The notes beneath the pieces were generated by a model that was given only the letters and a program-made list of their open reading frames with translations, did not search any database and had not been told where the DNA came from. The position numbers and the translations under genes are program-made. Source: Nonomuraea thailandensis (GTDB taxonomy: Bacteria; Actinomycetota; Actinomycetes; Streptosporangiales; Streptosporangiaceae). From it: DNA of 64,000 nt. The first letter of the stretch is position 1. Each line of letters opens with the position of its first letter. The stretch is from NCBI RefSeq assembly GCF_024172165.1, contig NZ_JAMZEB010000002.1:186001-250000 (forward strand). Direction: 5' to 3'. This document shows, piece after piece, positions 1-9,224 of this stretch.

Positions 1-83
1 GCCACCGCGCCGGCGCCGTCGGCCGCGCTCACGAACTGCCTGCTCAACCGCCAGGCAAGGATCTGGGACCACGTCAGTTTCAC
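1..83 (-). CDS. Winged-helix DNA-binding protein, AlkZ-like (5' end only)
   Basis: Only the first 27 or so codons lie inside the window; the rest continues past the left edge. The visible start reads MKLTWSQILAWRLSRQFV, which matches the usual opening of the actinobacterial winged-helix/AlkZ-like family (typically M-x-L-[ST]-W-x-Q-[VI]-L-A-W-R-L-x-R-Q). AlkZ relatives are DNA glycosylases of the HTH_42 fold that unhook interstrand crosslinks; many members have unknown substrates. No Shine-Dalgarno is visible before the GTG. A TAGTAA -10-like element lies just upstream on the minus strand, so the mRNA could be leaderless. The family call rests on one short motif, so function remains open. Confidence 0.6.
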   Translation of the reverse strand, partial: MKLTWSQILAWRLSRQFVSAADGAGAV

Positions 84-115
84 CTGGCCATTACTACACC
101 GGATCGCGGACAGGT

Positions 116-1810
116 TCAGTCCGTGAAACCGATGTCCTGGTAGCGCAGGTCGTCGAAGCCGCGCGCCCCGATGTTCGCCAGCTCCTTGCGCACGGCCACC
201 ATCTGCGGCCGCTGGTAGAGCGGCAGCACGTTCACCAGCTCCCAGATGAGCCGGTCGGCGGCCTGCGTGGCCGCGCGGGCGCGTACGGGGTCGAGGCTCT
301 GGGCGGCCCTGCTCATGGCCTCGTCGATGGCCGGCGAGCCGGTGCGGCCGAAGTTGGCGTTCCAGTTCTGGCCGTTGGCGGCGTTGGCGTAGATGCCGAA
401 GCTGCTGGAGACGGGGAAGGGCGTGCCGATGTAGGCGAACGGGGTGATGTCGAAGTTGCCGGGGATCACGTACTTGGTGAAGAAGTCGTCGCTGGGCACG
501 GCCCTGATCGTGATCTTGACGCCGATCTGACCGAGCATGCTCTGCACCAGCTCGCCTTCCGCCTTGCTGATCTGCACCCCGGACGGCACCACGAACCGCA
601 GGTCGAGAGGCTTGCCGTCCTTCTGCCTGACCGTGCCGTTCAGCCGCCACCCGGCGGCGTCCAGCATCTGCTTGGCCTTCTCGGGGTTGTAGGCGCCCAG
701 CGCGCCCGCGTTGTCCTGGTAGCCCTCCTGGGTGTTCATGAAGAAGTGGTTGTTCAGCAGCGCGATCGGCCAGTCGAGGCCCTGCAGGTCCGACTGGGCG
801 ATGGCCTGGCGGTTGATGCCGAGCTGGATGGCCTGCCGGACGTTGCGGTCCTTGAGCAGCTCGCTGGAGCCGTTGAAGGTGAGGTGCCGGAAGTCGGGGC
901 CGGCCGCCTGGCGTACCTGGGCGCCCGCGGTGGCCTTGGCGCGCGCGTAGTCGGGCGCGGACGTGCCGACGTCGATGACGTCGAGCTCGCCGTTGTTGAA
1001 CGCCCCGATCAGCGAGTCCTGCTCCGAGGCCCGATAGATGATCTTGTCCAGCTTGGCCCGCTCGCCCCACCACGTGTCGTCCCGCACGATCGTGATGGTC
1101 TTGGCCGTCTGGTCGAACCCGCCGAACTTGAACGGCCCCGCCGTCACCGGGATCCGGTTCACCCACGCGTTGTTGAACGTCTGCGCGCTGCGGTTCGTGG
1201 CGGCCGGCAGCAGCGGCCCGAACAGCGCCTGCCAGTCACCGAACGGCTTGCGGAACGTCACCACCACCTCGTGGTCGTCCTTGCCCCGCGCCACCTTCTC
1301 GATGTCCTGGTAACCGGTCGAGGAGACGATGTGGAAGGCCGGGTCACGCCCGTTGAGCGCCTGCCACTGCGCCTGGTAGTCGGCCCACGTGATCGGCTTC
1401 CCGTCCGACCACCTGGCCTTCGGGTTCAGCGTGTACGTCACGACCTGCTTCGGCCGCTGCTCGGTGACCTTGGCGTCGAGCACGTAGTCGGGGTCGACCG
1501 CGATCTCCGCCTTCTCGTTGGACGTGAACGGCGACGGCAGCAGCGCGTTGCTGATCACGGCCGCCATCGCGAGGTTGCCGTCGACGTGGGTGCGGTTCCA
1601 CTGGGTGGGGAACTCGTTGATGCCCCAGCGCAGCGTGCCGCCGTCCTTGACCTTCTCGCGCGGCTGTGGGTTGAGGTCGGAGGCTTTGATCGTCCGCTCG
1701 TCCCCGGCGCTCTCATGGCCCCCCGGCCCGCTGCCGTGGCCTCCACCGCAGCCCGCGGGCAGCAGCGAAGCCGCCACGGCGACGGCCACGGCCAGACGTG
1801 ATGCTTTCAT
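116..1810 (-). CDS. Oligopeptide ABC transporter substrate-binding lipoprotein (SBP family 5)
   Basis: A 564-residue extracytoplasmic receptor that captures peptides or similar ligands and delivers them to the two permeases encoded upstream. A short signal sequence ends in the lipobox PAGC with the lipidated Cys near residue 21, so it is tethered to the outer face of the membrane. The body has the family 5 (DppA/OppA) layout, with WSDGKPITWADY near residues 130-150 and GPFKFGGFD further on. The ATG at 1810 was chosen because an AGGAGG precedes it and the signal peptide starts there; the frame is open 24 codons further upstream. It is the last gene of a four-gene operon, 31 nt after the ATPase gene. 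The ligand cannot be read from sequence. Confidence 0.9.
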   Translation of the reverse strand: MKASRLAVAVAVAASLLPAGCGGGHGSGPGGHESAGDERTIKASDLNPQPREKVKDGGTLRWGINEFPTQWNRTHVDGNLAMAAVISNALLPSPFTSNEKAEIAVDPDYVLDAKVTEQRPKQVVTYTLNPKARWSDGKPITWADYQAQWQALNGRDPAFHIVSSTGYQDIEKVARGKDDHEVVVTFRKPFGDWQALFGPLLPAATNRSAQTFNNAWVNRIPVTAGPFKFGGFDQTAKTITIVRDDTWWGERAKLDKIIYRASEQDSLIGAFNNGELDVIDVGTSAPDYARAKATAGAQVRQAAGPDFRHLTFNGSSELLKDRNVRQAIQLGINRQAIAQSDLQGLDWPIALLNNHFFMNTQEGYQDNAGALGAYNPEKAKQMLDAAGWRLNGTVRQKDGKPLDLRFVVPSGVQISKAEGELVQSMLGQIGVKITIRAVPSDDFFTKYVIPGNFDITPFAYIGTPFPVSSSFGIYANAANGQNWNANFGRTGSPAIDEAMSRAAQSLDPVRARAATQAADRLIWELVNVLPLYQRPQMVAVRKELANIGARGFDDLRYQDIGFTD

Positions 1811-1841
1811 CGCGCGACATTCCTCCTGGATCGAGCGAGGT

Positions 1842-3866
1842 CTATACGACTTCGCGTCTCTCTGCGTAATGGCAGGCCGCACCCTGGTCCTCGCCCACAG
1901 GCCGCACCTCGGGCTCGACGCCGACGCAGAGCGCGCGCTCCGCGTCGGTGAGCTCGTTGCGGAACTTGGGGCACCTGGTGCGGAATCGACAGCCCGTCGG
2001 AGGGTTGGCCGGGCTGGGCAGGTCGCCTTCGAGCAGGATCCGCTCGCGGGCGCGCTCGCGTACCGGATCGGGCAGCGGGATCGCCGAGAGCAGCGCCTGG
2101 GTGTACGGATGGGCCGGGTTGTCGTAGACCGCGTCCACCTGGCCGAGCTCGGCGATCCTGCCGAGGTACATCACCGCCACCCGGTCGGCGATGTACCGCA
2201 CCACCGCCAGGTCGTGCGCCACGAACAGGTAGGACAGCCCGAGCCTGGCCCTGAGCGAGCCGAGCAGGTTGATCACGCCGGCCTGGATCGACACGTCGAG
2301 CGCGGAGACCGGCTCGTCGAGCACGAGCAGCCGGGGCTCCAGCGCCAGCGCCCTGGCGATGCCGATGCGCTGCCGCTGCCCGCCGGAGAAGCCCTGCGGG
2401 TAGCGGGCGGCGTGGGAGGGGTCGAGGCCGACCAGGGCGAGCAGCTCGCGGACCCGCCGCCCCACGCCGGGCCGCCCGTGCGTACGCAGCGGCTCGGCCA
2501 GGATGTCGTGCACGGTCATGCGCGGGTCGAGCGAGGCCAGCGGATCCTGGAAGACGACCTGCATGTCGCGCCGGATCTCCCTGCGCTCGGCCCGGCCCAG
2601 CCTGGCGATGTCGTGCCCGAGCACCACGATGCCGCCCTCCTGGGGCGGGACCAGCTCCAGGATCTGCGTCAGCGTGGTCGTCTTGCCGCTGCCCGATTCG
2701 CCGACCAGGCCCAGCGTCTCGCCCTGCCGGATGTCGAAGCTGACCCCGGCCACCGCGTGCACGGTGCCCACCCGGCGCTTGAACACCGCCCCCTTGAGCA
2801 GGGGGTAGTCCTTGACCAGGTGGTGCACCTCCAGCACGCTGCGCTCGCCGCGCACGCTCAGCCGGGGGCCGCCGGACGGCGCCTCGTGCCGGCCCGGCCC
2901 GCGCGGATGCACCTCCTCCCACCGGATGCACGCCGCCCGGTGCGCCGGGCCCACCTCGAACAGCGGCGGCTCCTGCTCGTCGCACGCGCCGATCCGCATC
3001 GGGCAGCGCGGCGCGAACGGGCAGCCGGGCGGCAGCGCGGCGGGCGAGGGAGGGCTGCCCTCGATGGGCGTCAGCGGCTGCCGCCCGCGCCGGTCGACGC
3101 GCGGGACCGAGCCGAGCAGGCCCGCGGTGTACGGCATCCGCGTGCGGTAGTAGATGTCGTCCACGCCGCCCACCTCGACGGGCCGCCCGGCGTACATGAC
3201 GAGCACCCGGTCGGCGAACCCGGCCACCACCCCGAGATCGTGGGTGATCATGATGATGGCCGCGCCGGTCTTGGCCTGCGCCCGCTTGAGCACCTCCAGC
3301 ACCTGCGCCTGGATGGTCACGTCGAGCGCCGTGGTCGGCTCGTCGCAGATGATCACGTCGGGGTCGTTGGCGATGGCCATCGCGATCACCACGCGCTGCC
3401 GCATGCCGCCGGAGAACTCGTGCGGGAAGGCCAGCGCCCGCTCGGCCGGCCGCGGGATGCCCACCAGCTCCAGCAGCTCGATCGCCTTGACCAGGGCCGT
3501 CTCCTTGCCGACCCGCTGGTGCACGCGCACGGCCTCGGCGATCTGGTCGCCCACCCGGTAGACCGGGGTGAGGGCGGACAGCGGGTCCTGGAAGACCATC
3601 GAGATGGACTTGCCGCGGAAGGAGTTCAGGGCTCGCTCGGGTGCGCCGATCAGCTCCTTGCCGTGCAGGCGTACCGAGCCGGTGACGCGCGCCCCGGGCG
3701 GCAGCAGGCCCATCACGGCGGCAGAGGTGACCGACTTGCCCGAGCCTGACTCGCCCACGATGCCGAGCACCTCGCCCGGCCGTACGGCGTAGCTCACCCC
3801 GCGCACGGCGCGCACGTCGCCGAAGGACACGTTGAGGTCGGTGACCTCCAGCACCGGCTCGTCCAT
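1842..3866 (-). CDS. Fused double ATPase of an oligopeptide ABC transporter (DppD-DppF type)
   Basis: One polypeptide of about 674 residues carries two complete ABC ATPase domains, so it replaces the usual DppD/DppF heterodimer and powers peptide uptake through the two adjacent permeases. Domain 1 has Walker A GESGSGKS (about residues 38-45), signature FSGGMRQR and Walker [12 protein letters not shown]. Domain 2 has [16 protein letters not shown] and [12 protein letters not shown]. Each domain ends in the Cys-containing oligopeptide-transporter tail (RCP motifs). The start overlaps the permease stop: an ATG at 3866 gives a TGATG junction like the one upstream, and an in-frame GTG at 3869 is equally possible. 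Fused ATPases are common in actinobacterial peptide transporters. Confidence 0.93.
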   Translation of the reverse strand: MDEPVLEVTDLNVSFGDVRAVRGVSYAVRPGEVLGIVGESGSGKSVTSAAVMGLLPPGARVTGSVRLHGKELIGAPERALNSFRGKSISMVFQDPLSALTPVYRVGDQIAEAVRVHQRVGKETALVKAIELLELVGIPRPAERALAFPHEFSGGMRQRVVIAMAIANDPDVIICDEPTTALDVTIQAQVLEVLKRAQAKTGAAIIMITHDLGVVAGFADRVLVMYAGRPVEVGGVDDIYYRTRMPYTAGLLGSVPRVDRRGRQPLTPIEGSPPSPAALPPGCPFAPRCPMRIGACDEQEPPLFEVGPAHRAACIRWEEVHPRGPGRHEAPSGGPRLSVRGERSVLEVHHLVKDYPLLKGAVFKRRVGTVHAVAGVSFDIRQGETLGLVGESGSGKTTTLTQILELVPPQEGGIVVLGHDIARLGRAERREIRRDMQVVFQDPLASLDPRMTVHDILAEPLRTHGRPGVGRRVRELLALVGLDPSHAARYPQGFSGGQRQRIGIARALALEPRLLVLDEPVSALDVSIQAGVINLLGSLRARLGLSYLFVAHDLAVVRYIADRVAVMYLGRIAELGQVDAVYDNPAHPYTQALLSAIPLPDPVRERARERILLEGDLPSPANPPTGCRFRTRCPKFRNELTDAERALCVGVEPEVRPVGEDQGAACHYAERREVV

Positions 3867-4771
3867 CACGCCTTCCCGGAGGAGGGGTCGAACGCGTCAC
3901 GCAGCGCGTCGCCGACGAGGTTGACCGCCAGCACGGTGACCACCAGCAGCCCGGCCACGAACCAGAACGTCCACGGCGCGTACACCGCGGTCTTGGAGCC
4001 GTCGGCGATGAGCGTCCCGAACGACACGTCGGGCGGCTGGATGCCGAACCCGAAGTACGACAGCGACGTCTCGGTCAGGATCGCGCTGCTCACGTTGAGC
4101 GTGGCGTCCACGATGAGCAGCGACGACAGGTTGGGGATCACGTGGCGGAAGATGATCCGCACCGGCGGCACGCCCATGTAGCGGGCGGCCTGGACGAACT
4201 CGCGCTCCTTGACCGAGATCGCCATCCCGCGCACGATCTTCGAGGTCACCATCCACAGGAACAACGCCAGCATGACCACGAACAGCGGCCACTGCCCCGA
4301 CCCGAACAGCGGCGACAGGATCGCCAGGATGAGGAACGCGGGCAGCACGAGCAGCAGGTCGGTCACCCAGCTCAGCACCCGGTCCGTCCAGCCCAGGAAG
4401 TAGCCCGCGAACGCGCCCACGACCGCCGCCAGCGCCGTGGAGACCAGGGCCGCCAGCAGCCCGACGACCAGCGACTTCTGCATGCCGCGCAGCGTCACGG
4501 CGAACACGTCGGAGCCCGTTTGGAGCGTTCCGAACCAGTGGCGGGCCGACGGTGGCTGCATGAACGCGGTGAAGTCCTTGTCGGTGTAGGTCCACGGGCT
4601 GAACAGCGGCCCCACGAAGGCCAGCAGGAACATCAGCGCCAGCACCGCGAACCCGATCAGCCCCTGAGTGGAGCGGAAGAACCGCCCGGCGACCATCCGC
4701 GACCTGGACGGCGCCCTGGTCAGCACGCCGTCGGCGAGCTCCTCCGCCTGCTCCTCCTCCGACAGCGTCAT
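3866..4771 (-). CDS. Oligopeptide ABC transporter permease (DppC/OppC type)
   Basis: A 301-residue inner-membrane permease that forms the peptide channel with the partner encoded just upstream. A cytoplasmic N-terminus of about 35 residues is followed by the first membrane helix ([20 protein letters not shown]) and five more predicted helices. The EAA loop that docks on the ATPase is visible around [20 protein letters not shown]. The start ATG at 4771 overlaps the stop of the upstream permease by one base (TGATG), so translational coupling is likely. Its stop overlaps the start of the ATPase gene in the same way. Length and topology are normal for DppC. Confidence 0.92.
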   Translation of the reverse strand: MTLSEEEQAEELADGVLTRAPSRSRMVAGRFFRSTQGLIGFAVLALMFLLAFVGPLFSPWTYTDKDFTAFMQPPSARHWFGTLQTGSDVFAVTLRGMQKSLVVGLLAALVSTALAAVVGAFAGYFLGWTDRVLSWVTDLLLVLPAFLILAILSPLFGSGQWPLFVVMLALFLWMVTSKIVRGMAISVKEREFVQAARYMGVPPVRIIFRHVIPNLSSLLIVDATLNVSSAILTETSLSYFGFGIQPPDVSFGTLIADGSKTAVYAPWTFWFVAGLLVVTVLAVNLVGDALRDAFDPSSGKA

Positions 4772-5751
4772 CAGGCCCGCACCCTCGGGTCGAGCGCGGC
4801 ACGCAGGAGGTCGGCGGCCAGCGAGGCGCACAGGACGGCGACGGCGGCCAGCAGGGAGATGGCGGCGACGGTGTTGACGTCGTTGCTGAAGATCGAGTTG
4901 ATGAGCTGCTCGCCCAGCCCGTGCCAGCCGAAGATCTTCTCCGTGAACGTGGCGCCCGTCAGCAGCGCCCCGAACGTGAACGCGAAGTAGGTCACCACCG
5001 GGATCATCGCGGTGCGCAGCGCGTGGCGGGTCAGCGCCTTGCGCCTGCTCAGCCCCTTGGCCCTGGCCGTGCGGACGAAGTCGGCGCCGAGCACGTCGAG
5101 CATCATGTTGCGCTGGTAGCGGCTGAAGACCGCGATCAGCCCCACCGACAGCGAGATCGTCGGCAGGACCAGGTGCTGCAGCCGGTCGACCGCCTGGTTC
5201 CACAGGCCCTCGACGTCGGCGCTGTACTCGCCGCTGACCAGGAGCACCTGGCGGCCGAACAGGTGCTGGTTGGCCCACGCCGCGACCAGGATCAGCATGT
5301 TGGCCAGCACCACCACCGGCACCGCGAGCACCAGGAACGACAGCCCGGTGGACAGCCGGTCGAACCAGCCGTACTGCCGCACGGCCGCCAGCGCGCCCAC
5401 GAGCACGCCCAGCAGGCTGCCGCACAGCAGCCCGAGGATGACCAGCCGGAACGTCACGCCCATGCGGCGCTTGAGATCCTCGTTGACCGGCGCGCCCGCC
5501 ACCGTGCGGCCGAAGTCGCCGCGCAGCACGCCGCCGGCCCAGACGGCGTAGCGCTGCAGCAGTGGCGTCTTGTCGTTGAGGTTGAGCGCGGCGAGCTGGG
5601 CGTCGACCACGGCGGGCGGCGGTTTGGGGGTGCGGTCGGCGTAGTTGGAGCGCGGGTCGAGCGCCGTCGCCGCCAGCAGGTAGGCGAGGCTGGCGGCCAC
5701 GACCACGAGCACGGCGTAGTTGAGCAGCCTGCGGGCCAGGAACCCCGCCAT
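4771..5751 (-). CDS. Oligopeptide ABC transporter permease (DppB/OppB type)
   Basis: A 326-residue membrane permease and first gene of the peptide-transport operon. It begins MAGFLARRLLNYAVLVVVAA, the usual DppB opening of a basic stretch followed by a long first helix. A sizeable external segment follows, then five further helices, with the EAA-type docking loop near ADFVRTARAKGLSRRKALTRH. The ATG at 5751 was preferred over the open frame reaching 5781 because a strong AGGAGGGGGAG lies a few bases before it. An inverted repeat 56 bp upstream may be the operator for the whole operon. Confidence 0.92.
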   Translation of the reverse strand: MAGFLARRLLNYAVLVVVAASLAYLLAATALDPRSNYADRTPKPPPAVVDAQLAALNLNDKTPLLQRYAVWAGGVLRGDFGRTVAGAPVNEDLKRRMGVTFRLVILGLLCGSLLGVLVGALAAVRQYGWFDRLSTGLSFLVLAVPVVVLANMLILVAAWANQHLFGRQVLLVSGEYSADVEGLWNQAVDRLQHLVLPTISLSVGLIAVFSRYQRNMMLDVLGADFVRTARAKGLSRRKALTRHALRTAMIPVVTYFAFTFGALLTGATFTEKIFGWHGLGEQLINSIFSNDVNTVAAISLLAAVAVLCASLAADLLRAALDPRVRA

Positions 5752-5806
5752 CGCTCCCCCTCCTACGCGCCCCGCACGCACGACCGAGCCACCGGACTCA
5801 TCGTAG

Positions 5807-5827
5807 TCACATTGCTACACCATGTGA
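5807..5827 (-). promoter_or_regulatory. Inverted repeat upstream of the peptide-transporter operon (candidate operator)
   Basis: The sequence reads TCACAT-N9-ATGTGA, a perfect 6 bp inverted repeat with 21 bp total span, in the 107 bp gap between the AAA+ gene and the first permease. A TACGAT hexamer on the minus strand (5800-5805) could be a -10 box, which would put the repeat over the -35 region. Arms of this length are too weak for a terminator and are more like a dimeric repressor site. No regulator is encoded next to it. Confidence 0.35.
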
Positions 5828-5858
5828 GCCCCGCGCCGCACGGAACATGTGAAGAAGG

Positions 5859-8210
5859 TCAGCGTCCGGAGAGTTCGTCCACCGCTGTGCGCACGTCCTC
5901 GCTGGTGATCGTCGTCAGGTCGGCCGCGCTGGCGGAGCCGCCGCGCGAGGCGTGGGCGGCCAGCCGCACGTCGCGCCGCATGGCCGCCCGCTCGAACAGG
6001 GACCTGGCGAAGCGGCCGTTGCCCAGCCCGTCGATCAGCCGGTCCTCGCACACCCAGGTGAACACCTCGTCGAGCCGGTGCAGCGCCTCGTCGTCGAAGG
6101 TGTCGCCCGACTTCTCCGCCAGCAGCACCGCGATCTGCGACAGCTCGCGCGGGGAGTAGCTGGGGAAGGCCACGCGCTGGTTGAAGCGGCTGGCCAGGCC
6201 GGGGTTGGTGGCCAGGAACGCGTCCATCTCGCGCTCGTAGCCGGCCAGCACGACGACCAGCCGGTCGCGGTCGTCCTCGGCCCGCTTGAGCAGCGTCTGC
6301 ACCGCCTCGGCGCCGAACGCGTCGCCGCCCTGGTAGCCGGGGTTGACCAGGCTGTAGGCCTCGTCGATGAACAGCACGCCGCCCAGCGCCCGGTCCACCA
6401 GCTCGTTGGTCTTGATGGCGGTCGCCCCGAGATGCTGGCCGACCAGGTCGGCCCGGTGCGCCTCCACCACGTCGGGCCTGGCCAGCAGGCCGAGCGCGGC
6501 GAAGACGCGGCCCAGCACGCGGGCGACCGTGGTCTTGCCGGTGCCCGGCGGGCCGACGAACACGAAGTGCCGCATCTGCTGCGGCGTGGGCAGCCCGCGC
6601 TCCTGGCGCATCCTGGCCACCTGGAGCTGGGCCGCGATCGCGTGCACCTGCCGCTTGACCGGAGCCAGCCCGGCCATCCTGTCGAGGTCGGCCAGCGCCT
6701 CCTCCAGCGTGGGCGTGGCCACGTAGCCGCGGAAGCGGGCGGTCAGCTCCTCGAACGCCTTGGTCACGTCGGGCGTGGTCGTGGTGACGAGGTCCTGCGT
6801 GCTCGGCGTGCCGCCGGCGCCCACCACCCGGACGTCGCGGGCCTGCGCGGAGGCCTCCACCAGGCTGCGCGCGAACCGGGCGTTGCCCAGCTCGTCGACC
6901 AGGCCGCGGCGGTGCACGTCGTCGTAGAGGCCGAGCAGCACCCGCTTGGTCGCCTCGTCCATCTGGTCGCCCCTGCGCCGCTGCAGCAGCTCTGTGACCT
7001 CGACCAGCTCGGCGGGGGAGTAGCCGGGAAAGCGCACCCGCGTGGCGAACCTGCTGGCCAGCCCGGGATTGCTGGTCAGGAACGAGCCCATCTCCTGCTC
7101 GTAGCCGGCCAGGATGATGATCAGCCGCTCGCGGTCGTCCTCGGCCCGCTTGAGCAGCGTCTGCACGGCCTCGGCGCCGAACCGGTCGGGCTGCCCGTCG
7201 GAGGAGTTGACCAGCCCGTACGCCTCGTCGATGAACAGCACGCCGCCCAGCGCCCGGTCCACCAGCTCGTTGGTCTTGATCGCGGTCGCGCCCAGGAACT
7301 CGCCCACCAGGTCGGCCCGCTGCGCCTCCACCACGTACGGCGTCTCCAGCAGGCCGAACGCGTAGAAGATCTTGGCCAGCGCGCGGGCCACGCTCGTCTT
7401 GCCGGTGCCGGGCGGGCCCACGAACACGAAGTGCCTGGTGGGCCGCTCGGCGGTGTAGCCGGCCTCGGCGCGCAGCCGCGACGCCTCGATGGAGGCGGCG
7501 ATCGAGCGCACCTGCTCCTTGACCGGGGCCAGCCCGATCATGCTCTCCAGCTCGGCGAGCGCGTCCTCGACGGAGATCTGCGGCGGCGCGCCCGACCTGT
7601 CGTGGGGCGCCTCCGGCCTGCCCTCGCGGACCCTGACGCGCACCTGCTGCTCCTCGGCGAGGACGCTCTCCGCGCGGACCTTCCTGGCCAGCACGAACCG
7701 GTAGCCGAGGACGGCCACGGCGGCGGCGCAGGCCACCCAGACGGCCGTGCTGTCGGAGACGGGGGAGATCGCGGCGGCGAGCAGCCCGGCGGGCGCCAGC
7801 GCCATCAGCGTGCTCACCCACGGCGTCACCCAGCGGATGAGGTGCGCCGCTCCGGCGACGGGCAGGGCGAGGAAGACCATCACGTGCACGGTGGCCGCGC
7901 CGTCGGGGAACAGCCGCCCGAAGACCTGCAGCGCCAGCGCCATCCAGCCCGCCACGACCAGCGCGGTGGCGGCGGCCCTGGGATAGCGCATGGTCAGCGC
8001 CACGAACGCGAGCAGCAGGAGCACGAGGGGGAAGGTCTTGAGCAGGTCCCACCCGAGGGCTGCGCCCACGCCCATGGTGACCACGAGCGCGGCCACGTAG
8101 AGCACCCGGCGCACGGCCGGGGGAATCTGGAAATACCGCAGCCGAACCTTCTCGAACAGATCCCGCGCCGCGGCCCGCCCCGCGGTCTGGGCCCTGCCGG
8201 ACTCACGCAT
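5859..8210 (-). CDS. Membrane-anchored protein with two CbbX/EccA-type AAA+ ATPase domains
   Basis: A 783-residue protein with two AAA+ modules of the CbbX/SpoVK/EccA group, which remodel or disassemble protein complexes using ATP. Residues 1 to about 170 contain several hydrophobic helices (for example VLYVAALVVTMGVGAALGW and FPLVLLLLAFVALTM), so the ATPases probably sit on the cytoplasmic face of the membrane. Walker A GPPGTGKT occurs near residues 262 and 552, each followed by a Walker B GGVLFIDEAY. The two ATPase halves are strongly alike and arose by duplication. EccA proteins normally have one AAA+ domain behind a TPR region and serve type VII secretion; no type VII genes are visible here. 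The ATG at 8210 follows GGGGAGG; a GTG one codon earlier is possible. Confidence 0.85.
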   Translation of the reverse strand: MRESGRAQTAGRAAARDLFEKVRLRYFQIPPAVRRVLYVAALVVTMGVGAALGWDLLKTFPLVLLLLAFVALTMRYPRAAATALVVAGWMALALQVFGRLFPDGAATVHVMVFLALPVAGAAHLIRWVTPWVSTLMALAPAGLLAAAISPVSDSTAVWVACAAAVAVLGYRFVLARKVRAESVLAEEQQVRVRVREGRPEAPHDRSGAPPQISVEDALAELESMIGLAPVKEQVRSIAASIEASRLRAEAGYTAERPTRHFVFVGPPGTGKTSVARALAKIFYAFGLLETPYVVEAQRADLVGEFLGATAIKTNELVDRALGGVLFIDEAYGLVNSSDGQPDRFGAEAVQTLLKRAEDDRERLIIILAGYEQEMGSFLTSNPGLASRFATRVRFPGYSPAELVEVTELLQRRRGDQMDEATKRVLLGLYDDVHRRGLVDELGNARFARSLVEASAQARDVRVVGAGGTPSTQDLVTTTTPDVTKAFEELTARFRGYVATPTLEEALADLDRMAGLAPVKRQVHAIAAQLQVARMRQERGLPTPQQMRHFVFVGPPGTGKTTVARVLGRVFAALGLLARPDVVEAHRADLVGQHLGATAIKTNELVDRALGGVLFIDEAYSLVNPGYQGGDAFGAEAVQTLLKRAEDDRDRLVVVLAGYEREMDAFLATNPGLASRFNQRVAFPSYSPRELSQIAVLLAEKSGDTFDDEALHRLDEVFTWVCEDRLIDGLGNGRFARSLFERAAMRRDVRLAAHASRGGSASAADLTTITSEDVRTAVDELSGR

Positions 8211-8274
8211 CACGCCTCCCCGGTCCGCCCCCGGTTATACCGCACGGGACCGACTGTTGGGCGGTCCTGACACG

Positions 8275-9171
8275 CTAGGTGGAGGTCACGAAAAGGGCTA
8301 TCTGACGCCCGAGTTCGGGCCCCGCGTCCTCCTGGAGGAAGTGCCCGGCGCCCTTGATCACGGGATGTCGCAGGCCAGCCGTGCCGCGCAGCGATTTGCG
8401 CAAGATGGGAGCCATGCCCCCCGTGATCGGGTCCCCGTCGGAGAAGGCCACCAGGAACGGCCTGTCGAGTGTGGTGAGAACCTGCCAGGCAGCGCGGTTG
8501 GCGGGAGCGGCGGGGTCGTCGGGCGCGATCGGGACCAGCCCGGGCATCGCCCGCGGCCCCGCCTTGTACGACTCGTCGGGAAACGGCGCGTCGTAGGCCG
8601 CCCGCACCTCCTTCGGCAGCTCGCTCCCGCACCCGGCCTGGACGAGCCTGCCGACGTCCAGCACCGGGGCCTTGAGCACCGCGTTCCTGAAGCGGTGCCA
8701 CACCTCGGGCATGGGAATGTCACCCGTCGGCAAGCCCGTGTTGGCGGCCACGATCCGCGCCACGCGCTCCGGGTGCTCGGCGGCCAGCCGCAGGCCGATC
8801 AGCCCGCCCCAGTCCTGGCCGACCACGGTCATGCCGCTCAGGCCGAGCGCGTCGAGCAGCAGCGCCCGGGTCCACTCGACGTGCCGGGCGTAGGTGTGGT
8901 CGGCGAGGTCCGCGGGCTTGTCGGAGCGGCCGAACCCGATCAGGTCCGGCGCGATCGCGCGCAGCCCGGCCGCGGCCAGCTCGGCCATGACGTGCCGGTA
9001 GAGGAAGGACCAGCTCGGCTCGCCGTGCAGCAGCACGACGGGCTCGCCGCCGGTGGGGCCGGCCTCGACGTAGGCCATGCGCAGGCCGTCGCCGACCTCG
9101 GCGTAACGGGGCTCGTAGGGGAAGCCGGGCAGGTCGGTGAAGCGATCGTCCGGCGTGCGCAGGATCCGCAT
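8275..9171 (-). CDS. Haloalkane dehalogenase-like alpha/beta hydrolase
   Basis: A 298-residue alpha/beta-hydrolase whose motifs match haloalkane dehalogenases (EC 3.8.1.5), which hydrolyse carbon-halogen bonds to an alcohol plus halide. The oxyanion-hole segment HGEPSWSFLYRH (residues 49-60) and the nucleophile elbow GQDWGG with Asp120 and a neighbouring Trp121 are those of the DhlA-like subfamily; the catalytic His is in GAGHFLQED near residue 277. An Asp nucleophile, rather than Ser, separates it from esterases. Epoxide hydrolases also use Asp, but the GEPSW and DW pair favours dehalogenase. The native substrate is unknown. The ATG at 9171 begins the conserved domain; no clear ribosome-binding site precedes it. 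Confidence 0.85.
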   Translation of the reverse strand: MRILRTPDDRFTDLPGFPYEPRYAEVGDGLRMAYVEAGPTGGEPVVLLHGEPSWSFLYRHVMAELAAAGLRAIAPDLIGFGRSDKPADLADHTYARHVEWTRALLLDALGLSGMTVVGQDWGGLIGLRLAAEHPERVARIVAANTGLPTGDIPMPEVWHRFRNAVLKAPVLDVGRLVQAGCGSELPKEVRAAYDAPFPDESYKAGPRAMPGLVPIAPDDPAAPANRAAWQVLTTLDRPFLVAFSDGDPITGGMAPILRKSLRGTAGLRHPVIKGAGHFLQEDAGPELGRQIALFVTST

Positions 9172-9224
9172 AGAACAAGGTTCTACCCGCTGGTGCCGCC
9201 CCGCGCCAGAGCGCACCCACCGCG

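Noticed and set aside
1518..3749. Very long open frames opposite the ABC transporter genes, and similar ones opposite most other genes
   Set aside because: They are mirror frames of genes with GC-rich third positions; their translations are Arg/Pro/Ala/His/Gly text without motifs or ribosome-binding sites.
5859..8210. Type VII secretion locus because of EccA-like ATPase domains
   Set aside because: No EccB, EccC, EccD, WXG100 or mycosin genes lie within the window beside it.
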